Positions 7,997 to 15,618 of a stretch of 24,763 nt of DNA are shown here, in pieces (position 1 is the first letter of the stretch; every line of letters starts with the position of its first letter). This stretch comes from JAVKBW01 sp964352715 (GTDB lineage Bacteria > Pseudomonadota > Alphaproteobacteria > UBA8366 > Aestuariispiraceae). The DNA lies in the NCBI GenBank assembly GCA_964352715.1, contig CAYGSU010000061.1, positions 1-24,763 of the forward strand, in the 5' to 3' direction. A model generated the notes under the pieces. That model worked only from the letters and a program-made list of their open reading frames with translations, did not search any database and had not been told where the DNA came from. Both the position numbers and the translations under genes were made by a program.

Positions 7997-9098
7997 TCGC
8001 CGCAGCCTGTTAATCGCTGCCTCGGCAGGTTTCGCTTGTGCCGGCCTGCCGCTCGCCGTTCATGCCGCCCAATCCGCAGACGCGCGTGTCGCCCTGTGCG
8101 GTCGGGAGCCGGATGGTAGGGATTACGCTTTCTTCGGAAAGCTCGGTAACGGTTTCAGAAGCGTCGTTTTGCCGGACCGTGGCCACAGCCCGGCGTTTTC
8201 ACCCTCGGGCAGGCTGGTCGCCTTCCCGGCCCGGCGACCCGGTCGTTTCACGCTGTTGGCCGGCACGTCGGGCGAAATGCCGGACCGCTGGCTCACCAGC
8301 CCGCCCGGACGGCATTTCTGCGGTCACGGCGTATTTATCGACGAATCCACGCTGATCACGACAGAAAACGACTACGAGGCCGGCCGTGGCGTTCTCGGTA
8401 TCTGGGATACCGCCACGGGACAGCGGATCGGTGAATTCGACAGTCACGGCATCGGCCCGCACGATATCCTGCCCCGACAGGACGGCGCATCACTGGTTGT
8501 CGCCAATGGCGGCATCCTGACCCATCCCGATACCGGCCGCACCAAGCTGAATATCCCGACGATGCGGCCTAACCTGTCCATCGTCGACAGCGCCAGCGGC
8601 CGTTTGCTGGATCAGGTCGAGCCACCGGCAGCGCTGCACAAGGTGAGCCTGCGTCATATCGCTGCCCCGAAAGACAATCTGGTTGTCGTCGGCGGCCAGT
8701 ATCAGGGGCCGGAAAGCGACAATCCTTCGCTGATCGCCATTTGGCGGCCGGGCAACGCGCTGGCTTTTGTTCCTATGGACGAAGCCGATACACGCTTACT
8801 CAATCATTACTGCGGCAGTGTCATGGCAACCCCGTCCGGTGACTATGCCGTTGTTACCAGTCCGCGCGGCAGCGTCGCGCATTTCATTGCGCTGGGAAAC
8901 GAACCGGAACTGATCGATTCAATCACGTTGACGGATGTCTGCGGTGCGGCGGCGATTGCCGACGACACCTTTATGCTGACATCGGGACAGGGCGATTTCC
9001 TGACTGTGCAGATCAGACCGGACGGCACGATCCGTCGGCACGACCTGCGCGCGCCGGCCTCCGCGCAATGGGATAACCACGCACGGACCTTTATCTGA
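7977..9098 (+). CDS. DUF1513 family protein, Tat-exported, probable beta-propeller
   Basis: The fourth gene of the operon encodes about 373 residues. The N-terminus NRRSLLIAASAGFACAGLPL carries a twin-arginine signal followed by a cleavage site like VHAAQ, so the protein is probably exported folded. The rest is rich in short beta-strand repeats such as GRLVAFPARRPG, GHGVFIDESTLITTEND and GIGPHDILPRQDG, consistent with a WD40/YVTN-like propeller of the DUF1513 family. The ATG at 7977 was chosen because GGGG at 7969-7972 lies 4 bases upstream; an ATG at 7986, also in frame, is an equally plausible start. Either way it overlaps the end of the second imelysin gene, implying translational coupling. 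The function is unknown. Co-occurrence with imelysins and the di-heme protein suggests an iron-limitation role. Confidence 0.82.
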   Translation: MHSMEINRRSLLIAASAGFACAGLPLAVHAAQSADARVALCGREPDGRDYAFFGKLGNGFRSVVLPDRGHSPAFSPSGRLVAFPARRPGRFTLLAGTSGEMPDRWLTSPPGRHFCGHGVFIDESTLITTENDYEAGRGVLGIWDTATGQRIGEFDSHGIGPHDILPRQDGASLVVANGGILTHPDTGRTKLNIPTMRPNLSIVDSASGRLLDQVEPPAALHKVSLRHIAAPKDNLVVVGGQYQGPESDNPSLIAIWRPGNALAFVPMDEADTRLLNHYCGSVMATPSGDYAVVTSPRGSVAHFIALGNEPELIDSITLTDVCGAAAIADDTFMLTSGQGDFLTVQIRPDGTIRRHDLRAPASAQWDNHARTFI

Positions 9099-9109
9099 CA
9101 GGCCGGCAA

Positions 9110-10285
9110 TTACCCGGTCAGTGTTCCGACATAACGGGCGATCCGCCGGCAGGCTTCCGATAAAGCCTCTTCGCCGACCGTGAAAGCGATACGAATATGG
9201 CCGTCCGCGCTTTCACCAAAGGCTGATCCATCCAGAACGGAAACGCCTTCCGCCCGGAAAAGGCCCCAACTGAACTCGTCGCTGGTAAGCCCGGTCGCGC
9301 GGACGTCCGCCATCACGAACATGCCCGCATCCGGCTTGTTGATCGAAATGCCGTTTACACCACGCAGCGCCTCATACACCAGGTCGCGACGCCGACGGAA
9401 CAGCTCCCGATGATGCTCGACAATGGCCGCACCGTCACGCACCGCGACCGTCGCTGCTTCCTGTGAGAAACCCGGCACGCCGTAGAGCATGCACAGGGCC
9501 AGGTTTTCGGCATGGTCGATCAACTCGCGCGGGCCGGTCATCCAGCCGAGCCGCCAGCCGGTCATGGCGTGCGACTTCGACAGACTGCCGATGGTGATGG
9601 TGCGCTCGGCCATGCCCGGAACCGATGCCATGCAGCAATGCGGGGCATCGAATGTCAGCGCGGCGTAGACCTCGTCCATGATGACCCACAGGTCATGCGC
9701 CTTGGCCACCTCGGCAATCGCCGCCAGTTCTTCTGCTGTGCAGCCAACGCCTGTCGGGTTGTTGGGGTTCGCGATCATGATCGCGCGGGATTTTTCCGTC
9801 ACCGCCGCCGCCAGACTGGCGGCATCAATGCGAAAGCCGTTTTCCGGTTTCTGAGGCACCGCGACCATCCGCGACCCGGAAGCCGCGATGGCGGCTTCGT
9901 AGGTTACATAGGTCGGCGTCGGCGCAATGATCTCGGTTCCCGGTCCGCCAATCAGCAAGGAGGCCGAAATCAGTCCGTTCTGTGCGCCGGCCAGGACGAT
10001 GATATTCATCGGGTCCAGTGTCGCGCCCATCAGCGCGCCCTGATAGGCGGCAATTGCCTTGCGCAGAGGTTCCCTGCCCCGCATCGCGGAATAATGATGG
10101 TCGCCGTCTTTGATCGCCTTGATGGCCGCCGAACCGATTTCCGGCGGGGTCGGAAATTCCGCTTCACCGATCGACAGCATAATAATGTCTTCGCCCCGGG
10201 CAGCGGCCTGTGTCGCCTCGAAATGGATGTTCCAGGCGTCGCGGCCTTTACCGCCGATGCGATCGACAATTTCGGAGTATCTCAT
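9110..10285 (-). CDS. Class I/II aminotransferase, AruH-like (arginine:pyruvate transaminase type)
   Basis: A PLP-dependent aminotransferase of 391 residues. From the ATG at 10285 the N-terminus MRYSEIVDRI closely resembles Pseudomonas AruH as I remember it, and many internal motifs agree, including VLAGAQ, TYVTYEA, SLSKSHAMTGWR and ENLALCMLYG. The PLP lysine is Lys237 in SLSKSH. The frame is open upstream to 10420, but that would overlap the glutaminase coding end, so the later start is preferred even though its ribosome-binding site is weak. The gene starts 58 bases after the glutaminase stop and is probably co-transcribed. Specificity for arginine is inferred from resemblance only; alanine, aromatic amino acids or glutamine as amino donors are possible. 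Confidence 0.82.
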   Translation of the reverse strand: MRYSEIVDRIGGKGRDAWNIHFEATQAAARGEDIIMLSIGEAEFPTPPEIGSAAIKAIKDGDHHYSAMRGREPLRKAIAAYQGALMGATLDPMNIIVLAGAQNGLISASLLIGGPGTEIIAPTPTYVTYEAAIAASGSRMVAVPQKPENGFRIDAASLAAAVTEKSRAIMIANPNNPTGVGCTAEELAAIAEVAKAHDLWVIMDEVYAALTFDAPHCCMASVPGMAERTITIGSLSKSHAMTGWRLGWMTGPRELIDHAENLALCMLYGVPGFSQEAATVAVRDGAAIVEHHRELFRRRRDLVYEALRGVNGISINKPDAGMFVMADVRATGLTSDEFSWGLFRAEGVSVLDGSAFGESADGHIRIAFTVGEEALSEACRRIARYVGTLTG

Positions 10286-10343
10286 GCTGGGTGACTTTCT
10301 GCTGGCAACTAGGTTGATCGAGAGGGCTGTGGTGCGGGATTCT

Positions 10344-11264
10344 TCAGAAAATCGCAACGCCTGCCCGACGGACGAAGGATTCAAGCGCCAGACTGCCGAC
10401 TTCGGAATTGCCGAATTCATTCAACCCAGGCGCCCAGACGCCCAGCGACAGCTTGTCAGGAACGACAGCCAGAATGCCGCCGCCGACACCGCTCTTGCCC
10501 GGCAGGCCGACCTTGAAGGCGAAATCGCCCGCCGCGTCATAGTGACCGCAGGTCAGCATCAGCGCGTTGATCCGACGTGCCATCAGGGTCGGCACAATCC
10601 GCTTTCCGCTCACCGCGTCCGTACCGCTGCAAGCCAGAAACAGCCCGGCGCGCGCCAGATCGGCACAGGTCAACGCCAGGGCGCATTGATGAAAATATAC
10701 ATGCAGCACATCTTCGACCGGGTTCAGAATATTGCCGAAGCCCTTCATGACATAGGCCAGGCCGGCATTGCGGTGGCCGGTTTCCGCCTCGGACTGCGCG
10801 ACTTCCTTGTCCATTTCTATCGACGGGTCGTCGGCAAGGGCGCGCACGAAGGCCAGAATTTCGGCAATTGCCCCGTCACGCCCGTATTTCGATACCAGCA
10901 CATCGGTCACCACCAGCGCGCCGGCATTGACGAACGGATTACGCGGAATGCCCTTGTTGGTTTCAAGCTGAACGATGGAATTGAACGACGTGCCCGACGG
11001 TTCGCGCCAGACCCGCTTCCATAGATCGTCACCATGCGCCAGCAAGGCTAACGTCAGACCGAACACCTTCGACACGCTCTGAATCGAGAACGGTTCGTCC
11101 CAGTTTCCTTCACCGGCGGTTTCGCCGTAGGAATCGATTCCGGCAATGCCGAACTTCTTTGGATCGACCCGCGCCAGGGCCGGTATATAGTCCGCCACCC
11201 TGCCCGCGCCACGATGCGGCGCCATGTCGTCGGCAACCGCTTTCAGATCAGCTTTCCAGGTCAT
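10344..11264 (-). CDS. glsA: Glutaminase A
   Basis: Hydrolyses glutamine to glutamate and ammonia. The 306-residue length is typical of the bacterial serine-dependent glutaminase (beta-lactamase-like fold) family. The catalytic SxxK is seen in EPFSIQSVSKVFGL (Ser63, Lys66). Other family landmarks are GIAGIDSYGE, EPSGTSFNSI, NKGIPRNPFVNAGA and the C-terminal GKSGVGGGILAVVP. No signal peptide is present, so the enzyme is cytosolic. No good ribosome-binding site precedes the ATG at 11264. It is divergent from the Anbu gene, with about 130 bases between the two starts, and leads into the downstream aminotransferase, which suggests an amino-acid catabolic or ammonia-generating unit. Confidence 0.93.
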   Translation of the reverse strand: MTWKADLKAVADDMAPHRGAGRVADYIPALARVDPKKFGIAGIDSYGETAGEGNWDEPFSIQSVSKVFGLTLALLAHGDDLWKRVWREPSGTSFNSIVQLETNKGIPRNPFVNAGALVVTDVLVSKYGRDGAIAEILAFVRALADDPSIEMDKEVAQSEAETGHRNAGLAYVMKGFGNILNPVEDVLHVYFHQCALALTCADLARAGLFLACSGTDAVSGKRIVPTLMARRINALMLTCGHYDAAGDFAFKVGLPGKSGVGGGILAVVPDKLSLGVWAPGLNEFGNSEVGSLALESFVRRAGVAIF

Positions 11265-11394
11265 TTTGCGAGGTCATTCGACCGCCCTTTCCGGCAATGT
11301 ACAGACACTATACGGCGTGTCGGTTATGGCTTATTGTCCACTCGCAATTAGGCGCCGACAAGGCCTATTCACCGGGAAATGGAAACATACAGCC

Positions 11395-12126
11395 ATGACA
11401 TATTGTCTGGGAATTCTTCTGAAGGACGGACTGGTACTGGCGGCCGACAGCCGCACCAACGCTGGTGTCGACCAGATTGCCCTGGTCAGCAAGCTCAACA
11501 TCTTCGACGGCATGGATGACCGACTGATCTGCCTGATGTCCGCCGGCAACCTCGCGACGACGCAAAGCGTCTCCACCCTGCTCGAACAGGCGCTGGGAAC
11601 CGGCGAGCCGAACGATATCTCCAGCGTCGGCACAATGTTCGATGTTGCGCGGATCGTTGGCGACACCTTGCGTGCCGAAATCGACCGTGAAGCCAAATAC
11701 GTGGAACCGTTCGGCAGCCCCGACGGCAGCTTCATCGTGGCCGGGCAGATCAAGGGCCGGCCGCACCGTCTGTTCCACATTTATTCAGCCGGCAATTTTA
11801 TCGAGGCCACGCGGGACACGCCGTTTCTGCAGATCGGTGAAACGAAATACGGCAAACCTATCCTTGACCGCATCATCAACCAGGATGTGGATCTCGATTC
11901 CGCCTGCAAATGCGCGATCCTGTCGATGGACGCCACGATCCGAAGCAATCTTTCGGTCGCACCGCCAATCCATCTTCTGCGCTACAAGACCGGCAGTCTG
12001 TCCGCTCACGATCACCGGCGCATCGCCAATGACGACCCATATTTCCTGTCGATCAGGAAGGCTTATGCCCTGGGTCTGAGCCGGCTGTTCAAACGATTGC
12101 CTAACCCGGTATGGTCAGAAAAATAG
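11395..12126 (+). CDS. Anbu proteasome-like peptidase
   Basis: A member of the Anbu family (ancestral beta-subunit, Ntn-hydrolase fold related to 20S proteasome and HslV). It has 243 residues from the ATG at 11395; the frame is open to 11224, but the Ntn nucleophile must be N-terminal. After removal of Met the protein begins with Thr1 (TYCLGILLKDGLVLAADSRT), with Asp17 in ADSRTNAG and a Lys at about position 32 (VSKLNIFDG), matching the proteasome-type Thr-Asp-Lys centre. The ribosome-binding site is weak. The usual neighbours of Anbu (ATP-grasp, alpha-E and transglutaminase-like genes) are absent here. Its physiological substrate is unknown in the family. Confidence 0.9.
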   Translation: MTYCLGILLKDGLVLAADSRTNAGVDQIALVSKLNIFDGMDDRLICLMSAGNLATTQSVSTLLEQALGTGEPNDISSVGTMFDVARIVGDTLRAEIDREAKYVEPFGSPDGSFIVAGQIKGRPHRLFHIYSAGNFIEATRDTPFLQIGETKYGKPILDRIINQDVDLDSACKCAILSMDATIRSNLSVAPPIHLLRYKTGSLSAHDHRRIANDDPYFLSIRKAYALGLSRLFKRLPNPVWSEK

Positions 12127-12152
12127 GAGCGCGTTTGGGCGCATCCGGAAAT

Positions 12153-12184
12153 AACCCACACCTGCCTTGCGCCAGGTATGGGTT
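12153..12184 (+). terminator. Hairpin downstream of the Anbu gene
   Basis: AACCCA (12153-12158) plus ACCTG (12160-12164) pair with CAGGT (12173-12177) plus TGGGTT (12179-12184), with one C/A mismatch and an 8-base loop. The hairpin is 27 bases past the stop. No T-run follows, so it may be a transcript 3'-end stabiliser or a weak terminator. Confidence 0.45.
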
Positions 12185-12283
12185 CAGGTTCGGCATGCCG
12201 CTCTTAATACGGCAGGATATGCATCCTGTTGCAATTTTTCGTATTTTAAGAAAAAACTGAAAGACGCTTATTGATGCTGAGCT

Positions 12284-12298
12284 GAAAAGCGGCTTTTC
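12284..12298 (+). repeat. 15-bp palindrome upstream of the PilZ gene
   Basis: GAAAAGC and GCTTTTC flank a single G. The palindrome sits 31 bases before the PilZ gene's ATG in an AT-rich leader. It could bind a dimeric regulator; the single-base spacer makes a hairpin unlikely. No family can be named. Confidence 0.35.
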
Positions 12299-12329
12299 TG
12301 CCACTCCAGACTCAGAACCGAGAACATGC

Positions 12330-12662
12330 ATGCAAGACGGCAGCAAGAATGATCGGCCCAGTTCCGGTCGGAAACGACCGCGCTATCGAAGCTATATCAT
12401 TCACGCCCAGATCAATGGCGAGATTTACGAAGTCTTCGATATTTCCCTTACAGGCGCTTATATATCCCAGGCGCCGGACTGGTTTGTTCAGGGCCAGGGG
12501 CTGGAGTTCGATTTTCTGATCGGAAACCCGCCGGAAGAAAAGGTCATTCCGGTCGAAGGGCGGATCGTTCGCATCGATCAGGACGGCATGGGTGTTATCT
12601 ACCGACCGCCCGGCCCGACCTGGGCCAAGGTGCTAGAAAAAATCACCAGCCACGAAACTTGA
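12330..12662 (+). CDS. Single-domain PilZ protein (probable c-di-GMP receptor)
   Basis: A 110-residue cytosolic protein consisting of little more than a PilZ domain. The c-di-GMP-binding signatures are both present: an RxxxR-type arginine cluster, RKRPRYR, at residues 14-20, and DISLTG at 37-42 (D/NxSxxG). Strands such as EVFDISLTGAYIS, VIPVEGRIVRID and GMGVIYRPP fit the six-stranded barrel. Single PilZ proteins act as adaptors that alter motility, exopolysaccharide synthesis or transcription when c-di-GMP rises. No cyclase or phosphodiesterase gene lies nearby, so the target process cannot be guessed. The ribosome-binding site before 12330 is poor. It is flanked on both sides by about 200 bases of AT-richer non-coding DNA and is likely its own transcript. 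Confidence 0.83.
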   Translation: MQDGSKNDRPSSGRKRPRYRSYIIHAQINGEIYEVFDISLTGAYISQAPDWFVQGQGLEFDFLIGNPPEEKVIPVEGRIVRIDQDGMGVIYRPPGPTWAKVLEKITSHET

Positions 12663-12769
12663 CCCCCAACTGTATTCACAGCGCGGCTTCGCACCGCCCG
12701 TCAGAAATCAATTTCCGTATATATTTTGCAAAAAGCAGACGACCTGACCCGGTTTCCCTTATTTTTCAA

Positions 12770-12800
12770 TTGGAACTGTGCCGAAAAACCGGGTTATAAA
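12770..12800 (+). promoter_or_regulatory. Candidate promoter of the liv operon
   Basis: TATAAA at 12795-12800 is a good -10; TTGGAA at 12770-12775 lies 19 bases upstream, a long spacer. The segment also holds a 9-bp inverted repeat, ACCCGGTTT at 12747-12755 and AAACCGGGT at 12786-12794, which brackets the -35 region and ends against the -10, so it might be a regulator site. Leader length to the ATG would be about 60 bases. Confidence 0.35.
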
Positions 12801-12867
12801 TGGACCGGGAAAAAAGAACGGGTCTCGATCAAGGGGCGCGTGTTCATGACTAGCAGGGAGCTATCCA

Positions 12868-14052
12868 ATGAAAAAACTATTGATGGCAGCCGTATCAGCA
12901 GTTGCGCTGACGACCGGCGTTGCACAGGCGGAAGATATCAAGATCGGCGTCTTCCTCGGCTTTACCGGGCCGATTGAATCGATCGTCGCCAATATGGGCC
13001 CCAGCGCCGAACTGGCGATCAAGGAAGTTAACGAAAGCGGCAAGCTGCTGGGCGGATCGACTGTCACGTCGGTTCGCGGCGATACGACCTGTATTGATGC
13101 CGCGGCTGCAACGGCAGCGGCTGAACGGCTGATCACCTCCGACGGTGTGAAGGCTATTGTCGGCGGTGACTGTTCCGGCGTTACCACGGCGGCCCTGCAG
13201 AACGTCGCCGTTCCGAATGGTATCGTCATGATCTCGCCGTCTGCGACCTCACCGGCGCTGTCGACGGTCGAAGACAACGGCCTGTTCTTCCGCACCGCTC
13301 CGTCGGATGCACGCCAGGGCGAAATCGTTTCCGACATCCTGATGGGAAAAGGCGTCTCGACCATTGCCATCACCTACACCAACAACGACTACGGCAAGGG
13401 CCTTGCGGATTCCATCGAAACCAATTTCAAGAAGGCTGGCGGTTCGGTGACAATCAACGCCCCGCATGAAGACGGCAAGGGCGACTACACCGCTGAAGTC
13501 GGCGCGCTGGCAGCAGCCGGCGGTGAAGTTCTGGTTGTAGCCGGATACCTCGATCAGGGCGGCAAGGGCATCATCCAGGCTGCGCTCGACACCGGCGCAT
13601 TCGATATCTTCTACCTGCCGGACGGCATGGTCGGTGATTCCATCGCAGAAGCCATCGGCAGCGGCCTGAACGGTTCCTACGGCGCAAACCCCGGCACGGA
13701 CAGCCCCGGTGCGGCGACGTTCAGCAAGATGATCGACGCAGAAGGCTACAAGGCCGAAGCGTTCGCAGCGGAATCCTACGATGCCGCAGCGCTGATCATG
13801 CTCGCCATGCAGGCGGCCGGCTCTTCCGACAGCAGCGCCCTGAAGGACAAGGTTCTTGAAGTCGCGAATGCCCCGGGCGAAAAAATCTATCCCGGTGAAC
13901 TTGGCAAGGCGCTCGATATCCTCGCCGGCGGTGGCGATATCGATTATGTCGGTGCTTCGGCAGTTGAACTGATCGGTCCGGGCGAAAGCGCCGGCAACTA
14001 CCGTGAGGTCGAGTTTATCGACGGCAAGATTTCGGTCGTCGGTTATCGCTAA
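12868..14052 (+). CDS. livJ: Branched-chain amino acid type ABC transporter substrate-binding protein
   Basis: A periplasmic ligand-binding protein of 394 residues (Leu/Ile/Val-binding family). The start is clear: AGGGAG lies 7 bases before the ATG at 12868, and the signal peptide MKKLLMAAVSAVALTTGVAQA is cleaved before EDIKIG. Family features include GVFLGFTGP, the Cys pair in GDTTCIDAA and VGGDCSGVTT (likely disulfide), and MISPSATSPALS around the ligand site. It heads an operon with two ATPases and two permeases. Family members also take up amides, urea or other amino acids, so the ligand cannot be given from sequence. A terminator directly follows, which should raise expression of this gene over the membrane components. 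Confidence 0.9.
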   Translation: MKKLLMAAVSAVALTTGVAQAEDIKIGVFLGFTGPIESIVANMGPSAELAIKEVNESGKLLGGSTVTSVRGDTTCIDAAAATAAAERLITSDGVKAIVGGDCSGVTTAALQNVAVPNGIVMISPSATSPALSTVEDNGLFFRTAPSDARQGEIVSDILMGKGVSTIAITYTNNDYGKGLADSIETNFKKAGGSVTINAPHEDGKGDYTAEVGALAAAGGEVLVVAGYLDQGGKGIIQAALDTGAFDIFYLPDGMVGDSIAEAIGSGLNGSYGANPGTDSPGAATFSKMIDAEGYKAEAFAAESYDAAALIMLAMQAAGSSDSSALKDKVLEVANAPGEKIYPGELGKALDILAGGGDIDYVGASAVELIGPGESAGNYREVEFIDGKISVVGYR

Positions 14053-14070
14053 TCCTCTCCGTAGCGAAAT

Positions 14071-14102
14071 GCCCGGGCGTCCCATGACCGCCCGGGCTTT
14101 TT
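14071..14102 (+). terminator. Rho-independent terminator after livJ
   Basis: GCCCGGGCG (14071-14079) pairs perfectly with CGCCCGGGC (14089-14097) around a 9-base loop and is followed by five Ts. It lies 18 bases past the livJ stop and 16 bases before livG, so read-through would set the lower level of the ATPases and permeases. Confidence 0.82.
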
Positions 14103-14118
14103 CGTTTGAGCCGCAGCC

Positions 14119-14907
14119 ATGATCGTCATTGACGACATTCATCTTCACTTCGGCGGTATCCGCGCCGTCGACGGCGCTTCCTTTTCAATTGAGGAAGGGT
14201 CGATCACCGGGTTGATCGGGCCGAACGGCGCCGGCAAGACCACCCTGTTCAACGTGATCGCCGGCAACTATCGCCCCACCGCCGGCCATGTCTACCTGGA
14301 CGGCGAGAACATTACCGGTTTGAAGCCACACCAGCTTTTTGCCCGGGGTCTGTTGCGGACTTTTCAGATCGCGCATGAATTCTCCTCACTGACCGTTCGC
14401 GAAAACCTGATGCTGGTGCCGCCGCGCCAGTCAGGTGAAAACCTGATCGATGCGTGGATCCGGCCCGGCAAGGTGCGCGCGGAAGAAAAGATGCTGCGTG
14501 ACAAGGCAGACGAAGTAATGAGCTTCCTTGAAATCACCCATGTCGCAGACGAGCTTGCCGGTAACCTTTCCGGCGGACAGAAAAAGCTGCTGGAACTCGG
14601 CCGCACGATGATGGTCGACGCCAAGATCGTGTTTCTCGATGAAGTCGGCGCCGGGGTTAACCGCACCCTGCTTGGAACCATTTCCGATTCAATCCTGCGT
14701 TTGCAGAAAGAACGCGGCTACACATTCTGCGTTATCGAACACGATATGGATCTGATCAAAAAGCTCTGCCACCCGGTGATCGTCATGGCCGAGGGCAAAG
14801 TGCTGGTTCAGGGGTCGGCCGAGGAAGTGATGGCCAACGAACAGGTAATCGAGGCGTATCTCGGTACCGGTCTGAAGAACAAGCAGAAGACGGAGCCGGC
14901 GGAATGA
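14119..14907 (+). CDS. livG: Branched-chain amino acid type ABC transporter ATP-binding protein LivG
   Basis: A cytosolic ATPase of 262 residues coupled to the LivH/LivM permease. Walker A is GPNGAGKTT (residues 34-42), the signature LSGGQKKLLELGR, the Walker B region KIVFLDEVGAGVN and the switch histidine in VIEHDMDLI. After the Walker B Asp-Glu, the usual Pro is replaced by Val (DEVGAG); the catalytic Glu is intact, so activity should be retained. The stop overlaps the LivF start in an ATGA. No strong ribosome-binding site is seen before 14119. Confidence 0.9.
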   Translation: MIVIDDIHLHFGGIRAVDGASFSIEEGSITGLIGPNGAGKTTLFNVIAGNYRPTAGHVYLDGENITGLKPHQLFARGLLRTFQIAHEFSSLTVRENLMLVPPRQSGENLIDAWIRPGKVRAEEKMLRDKADEVMSFLEITHVADELAGNLSGGQKKLLELGRTMMVDAKIVFLDEVGAGVNRTLLGTISDSILRLQKERGYTFCVIEHDMDLIKKLCHPVIVMAEGKVLVQGSAEEVMANEQVIEAYLGTGLKNKQKTEPAE

Positions 14908-15608
14908 GCGCGCTTCTGGGCAAGAACATGACCGGCGGTTATGGCGCGGCCGATGTACTGCATGACTGCACGATCGGCGTCGAAACCGGTGAAATCGCGG
15001 TCATCGTCGGCCCCAATGGCGCGGGAAAATCCACAGCGATGAAAGCCGTTTTCGGTATGCTGACGCTGCGCAAGGGCAGCGTGACAATCGACGGCAAGGA
15101 CATCACCAGTCTGACCCCGCAGGACCGGGTGAAGGAAGGCATGGCGTTCGTGCCGCAAACCCGCAACGTGTTCACGTCGATGAGCGTGGAAGAAAACCTG
15201 GAAATGGGCGCGTTCATTCGCAACGACAATTTTTCCGGCACCATGGCGCAGGTTTACGACCTCTTTCCCATACTAAAGGAAAAACGGCGGCAGCCGGCCG
15301 GTGAACTTTCCGGCGGTCAGCGCCAGCAGGTCGCTGTCGGCCGCGCGCTGATGACCAGGCCGAAGATCCTGATGCTTGACGAGCCGACCGCCGGCGTCTC
15401 GCCCATTGTGATGGACGAGCTGTTTGACCGCATCATTGAAGTCGCCCGCAGCGGTATCGCCGTGCTGATGGTCGAACAGAACGCGAAACAGGCGCTCAAC
15501 ATCGCCGACAAAGGCTATGTTCTGGTGCAGGGCAGCAACCGGTTCACGGATACCGGCGAGGCCCTGCTGGCTGACCCGGAAGTCCGTCAGTCCTTTCTGG
15601 GGGGCTAG
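14904..15608 (+). CDS. livF: Branched-chain amino acid type ABC transporter ATP-binding protein LivF
   Basis: The second ATPase of the transporter, 234 residues, the usual LivF length. Walker A is GPNGAGKST (residues 36-44), with LSGGQRQQVAVGRALM as signature, ILMLDEPTAGVSP as Walker B and VLMVEQNAKQAL in the switch region, the Gln/Asn form typical of LivF. The ATG overlaps the livG stop by 4 bases, so the two ATPases are translated together in equal amounts, as expected of a heterodimer. The livH start follows 10 bases after the stop. Confidence 0.92.
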   Translation: MSALLGKNMTGGYGAADVLHDCTIGVETGEIAVIVGPNGAGKSTAMKAVFGMLTLRKGSVTIDGKDITSLTPQDRVKEGMAFVPQTRNVFTSMSVEENLEMGAFIRNDNFSGTMAQVYDLFPILKEKRRQPAGELSGGQRQQVAVGRALMTRPKILMLDEPTAGVSPIVMDELFDRIIEVARSGIAVLMVEQNAKQALNIADKGYVLVQGSNRFTDTGEALLADPEVRQSFLGG

Positions 15609-15618
15609 GGGAAACGCG

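Noticed and set aside
9512..10294. Plus-strand open frame (260 codons) over the aminotransferase gene
   Set aside because: Antisense to a protein closely resembling AruH; the translation has no recognisable motif.
11309..11314. TATACG as a -10 for the Anbu gene
   Set aside because: No matching -35 at proper spacing; too weak to list as a promoter.
13249..14148. Minus-strand open frame (299 codons) over livJ
   Set aside because: Antisense to a clear binding-protein gene and crosses its terminator; no domain recognised.
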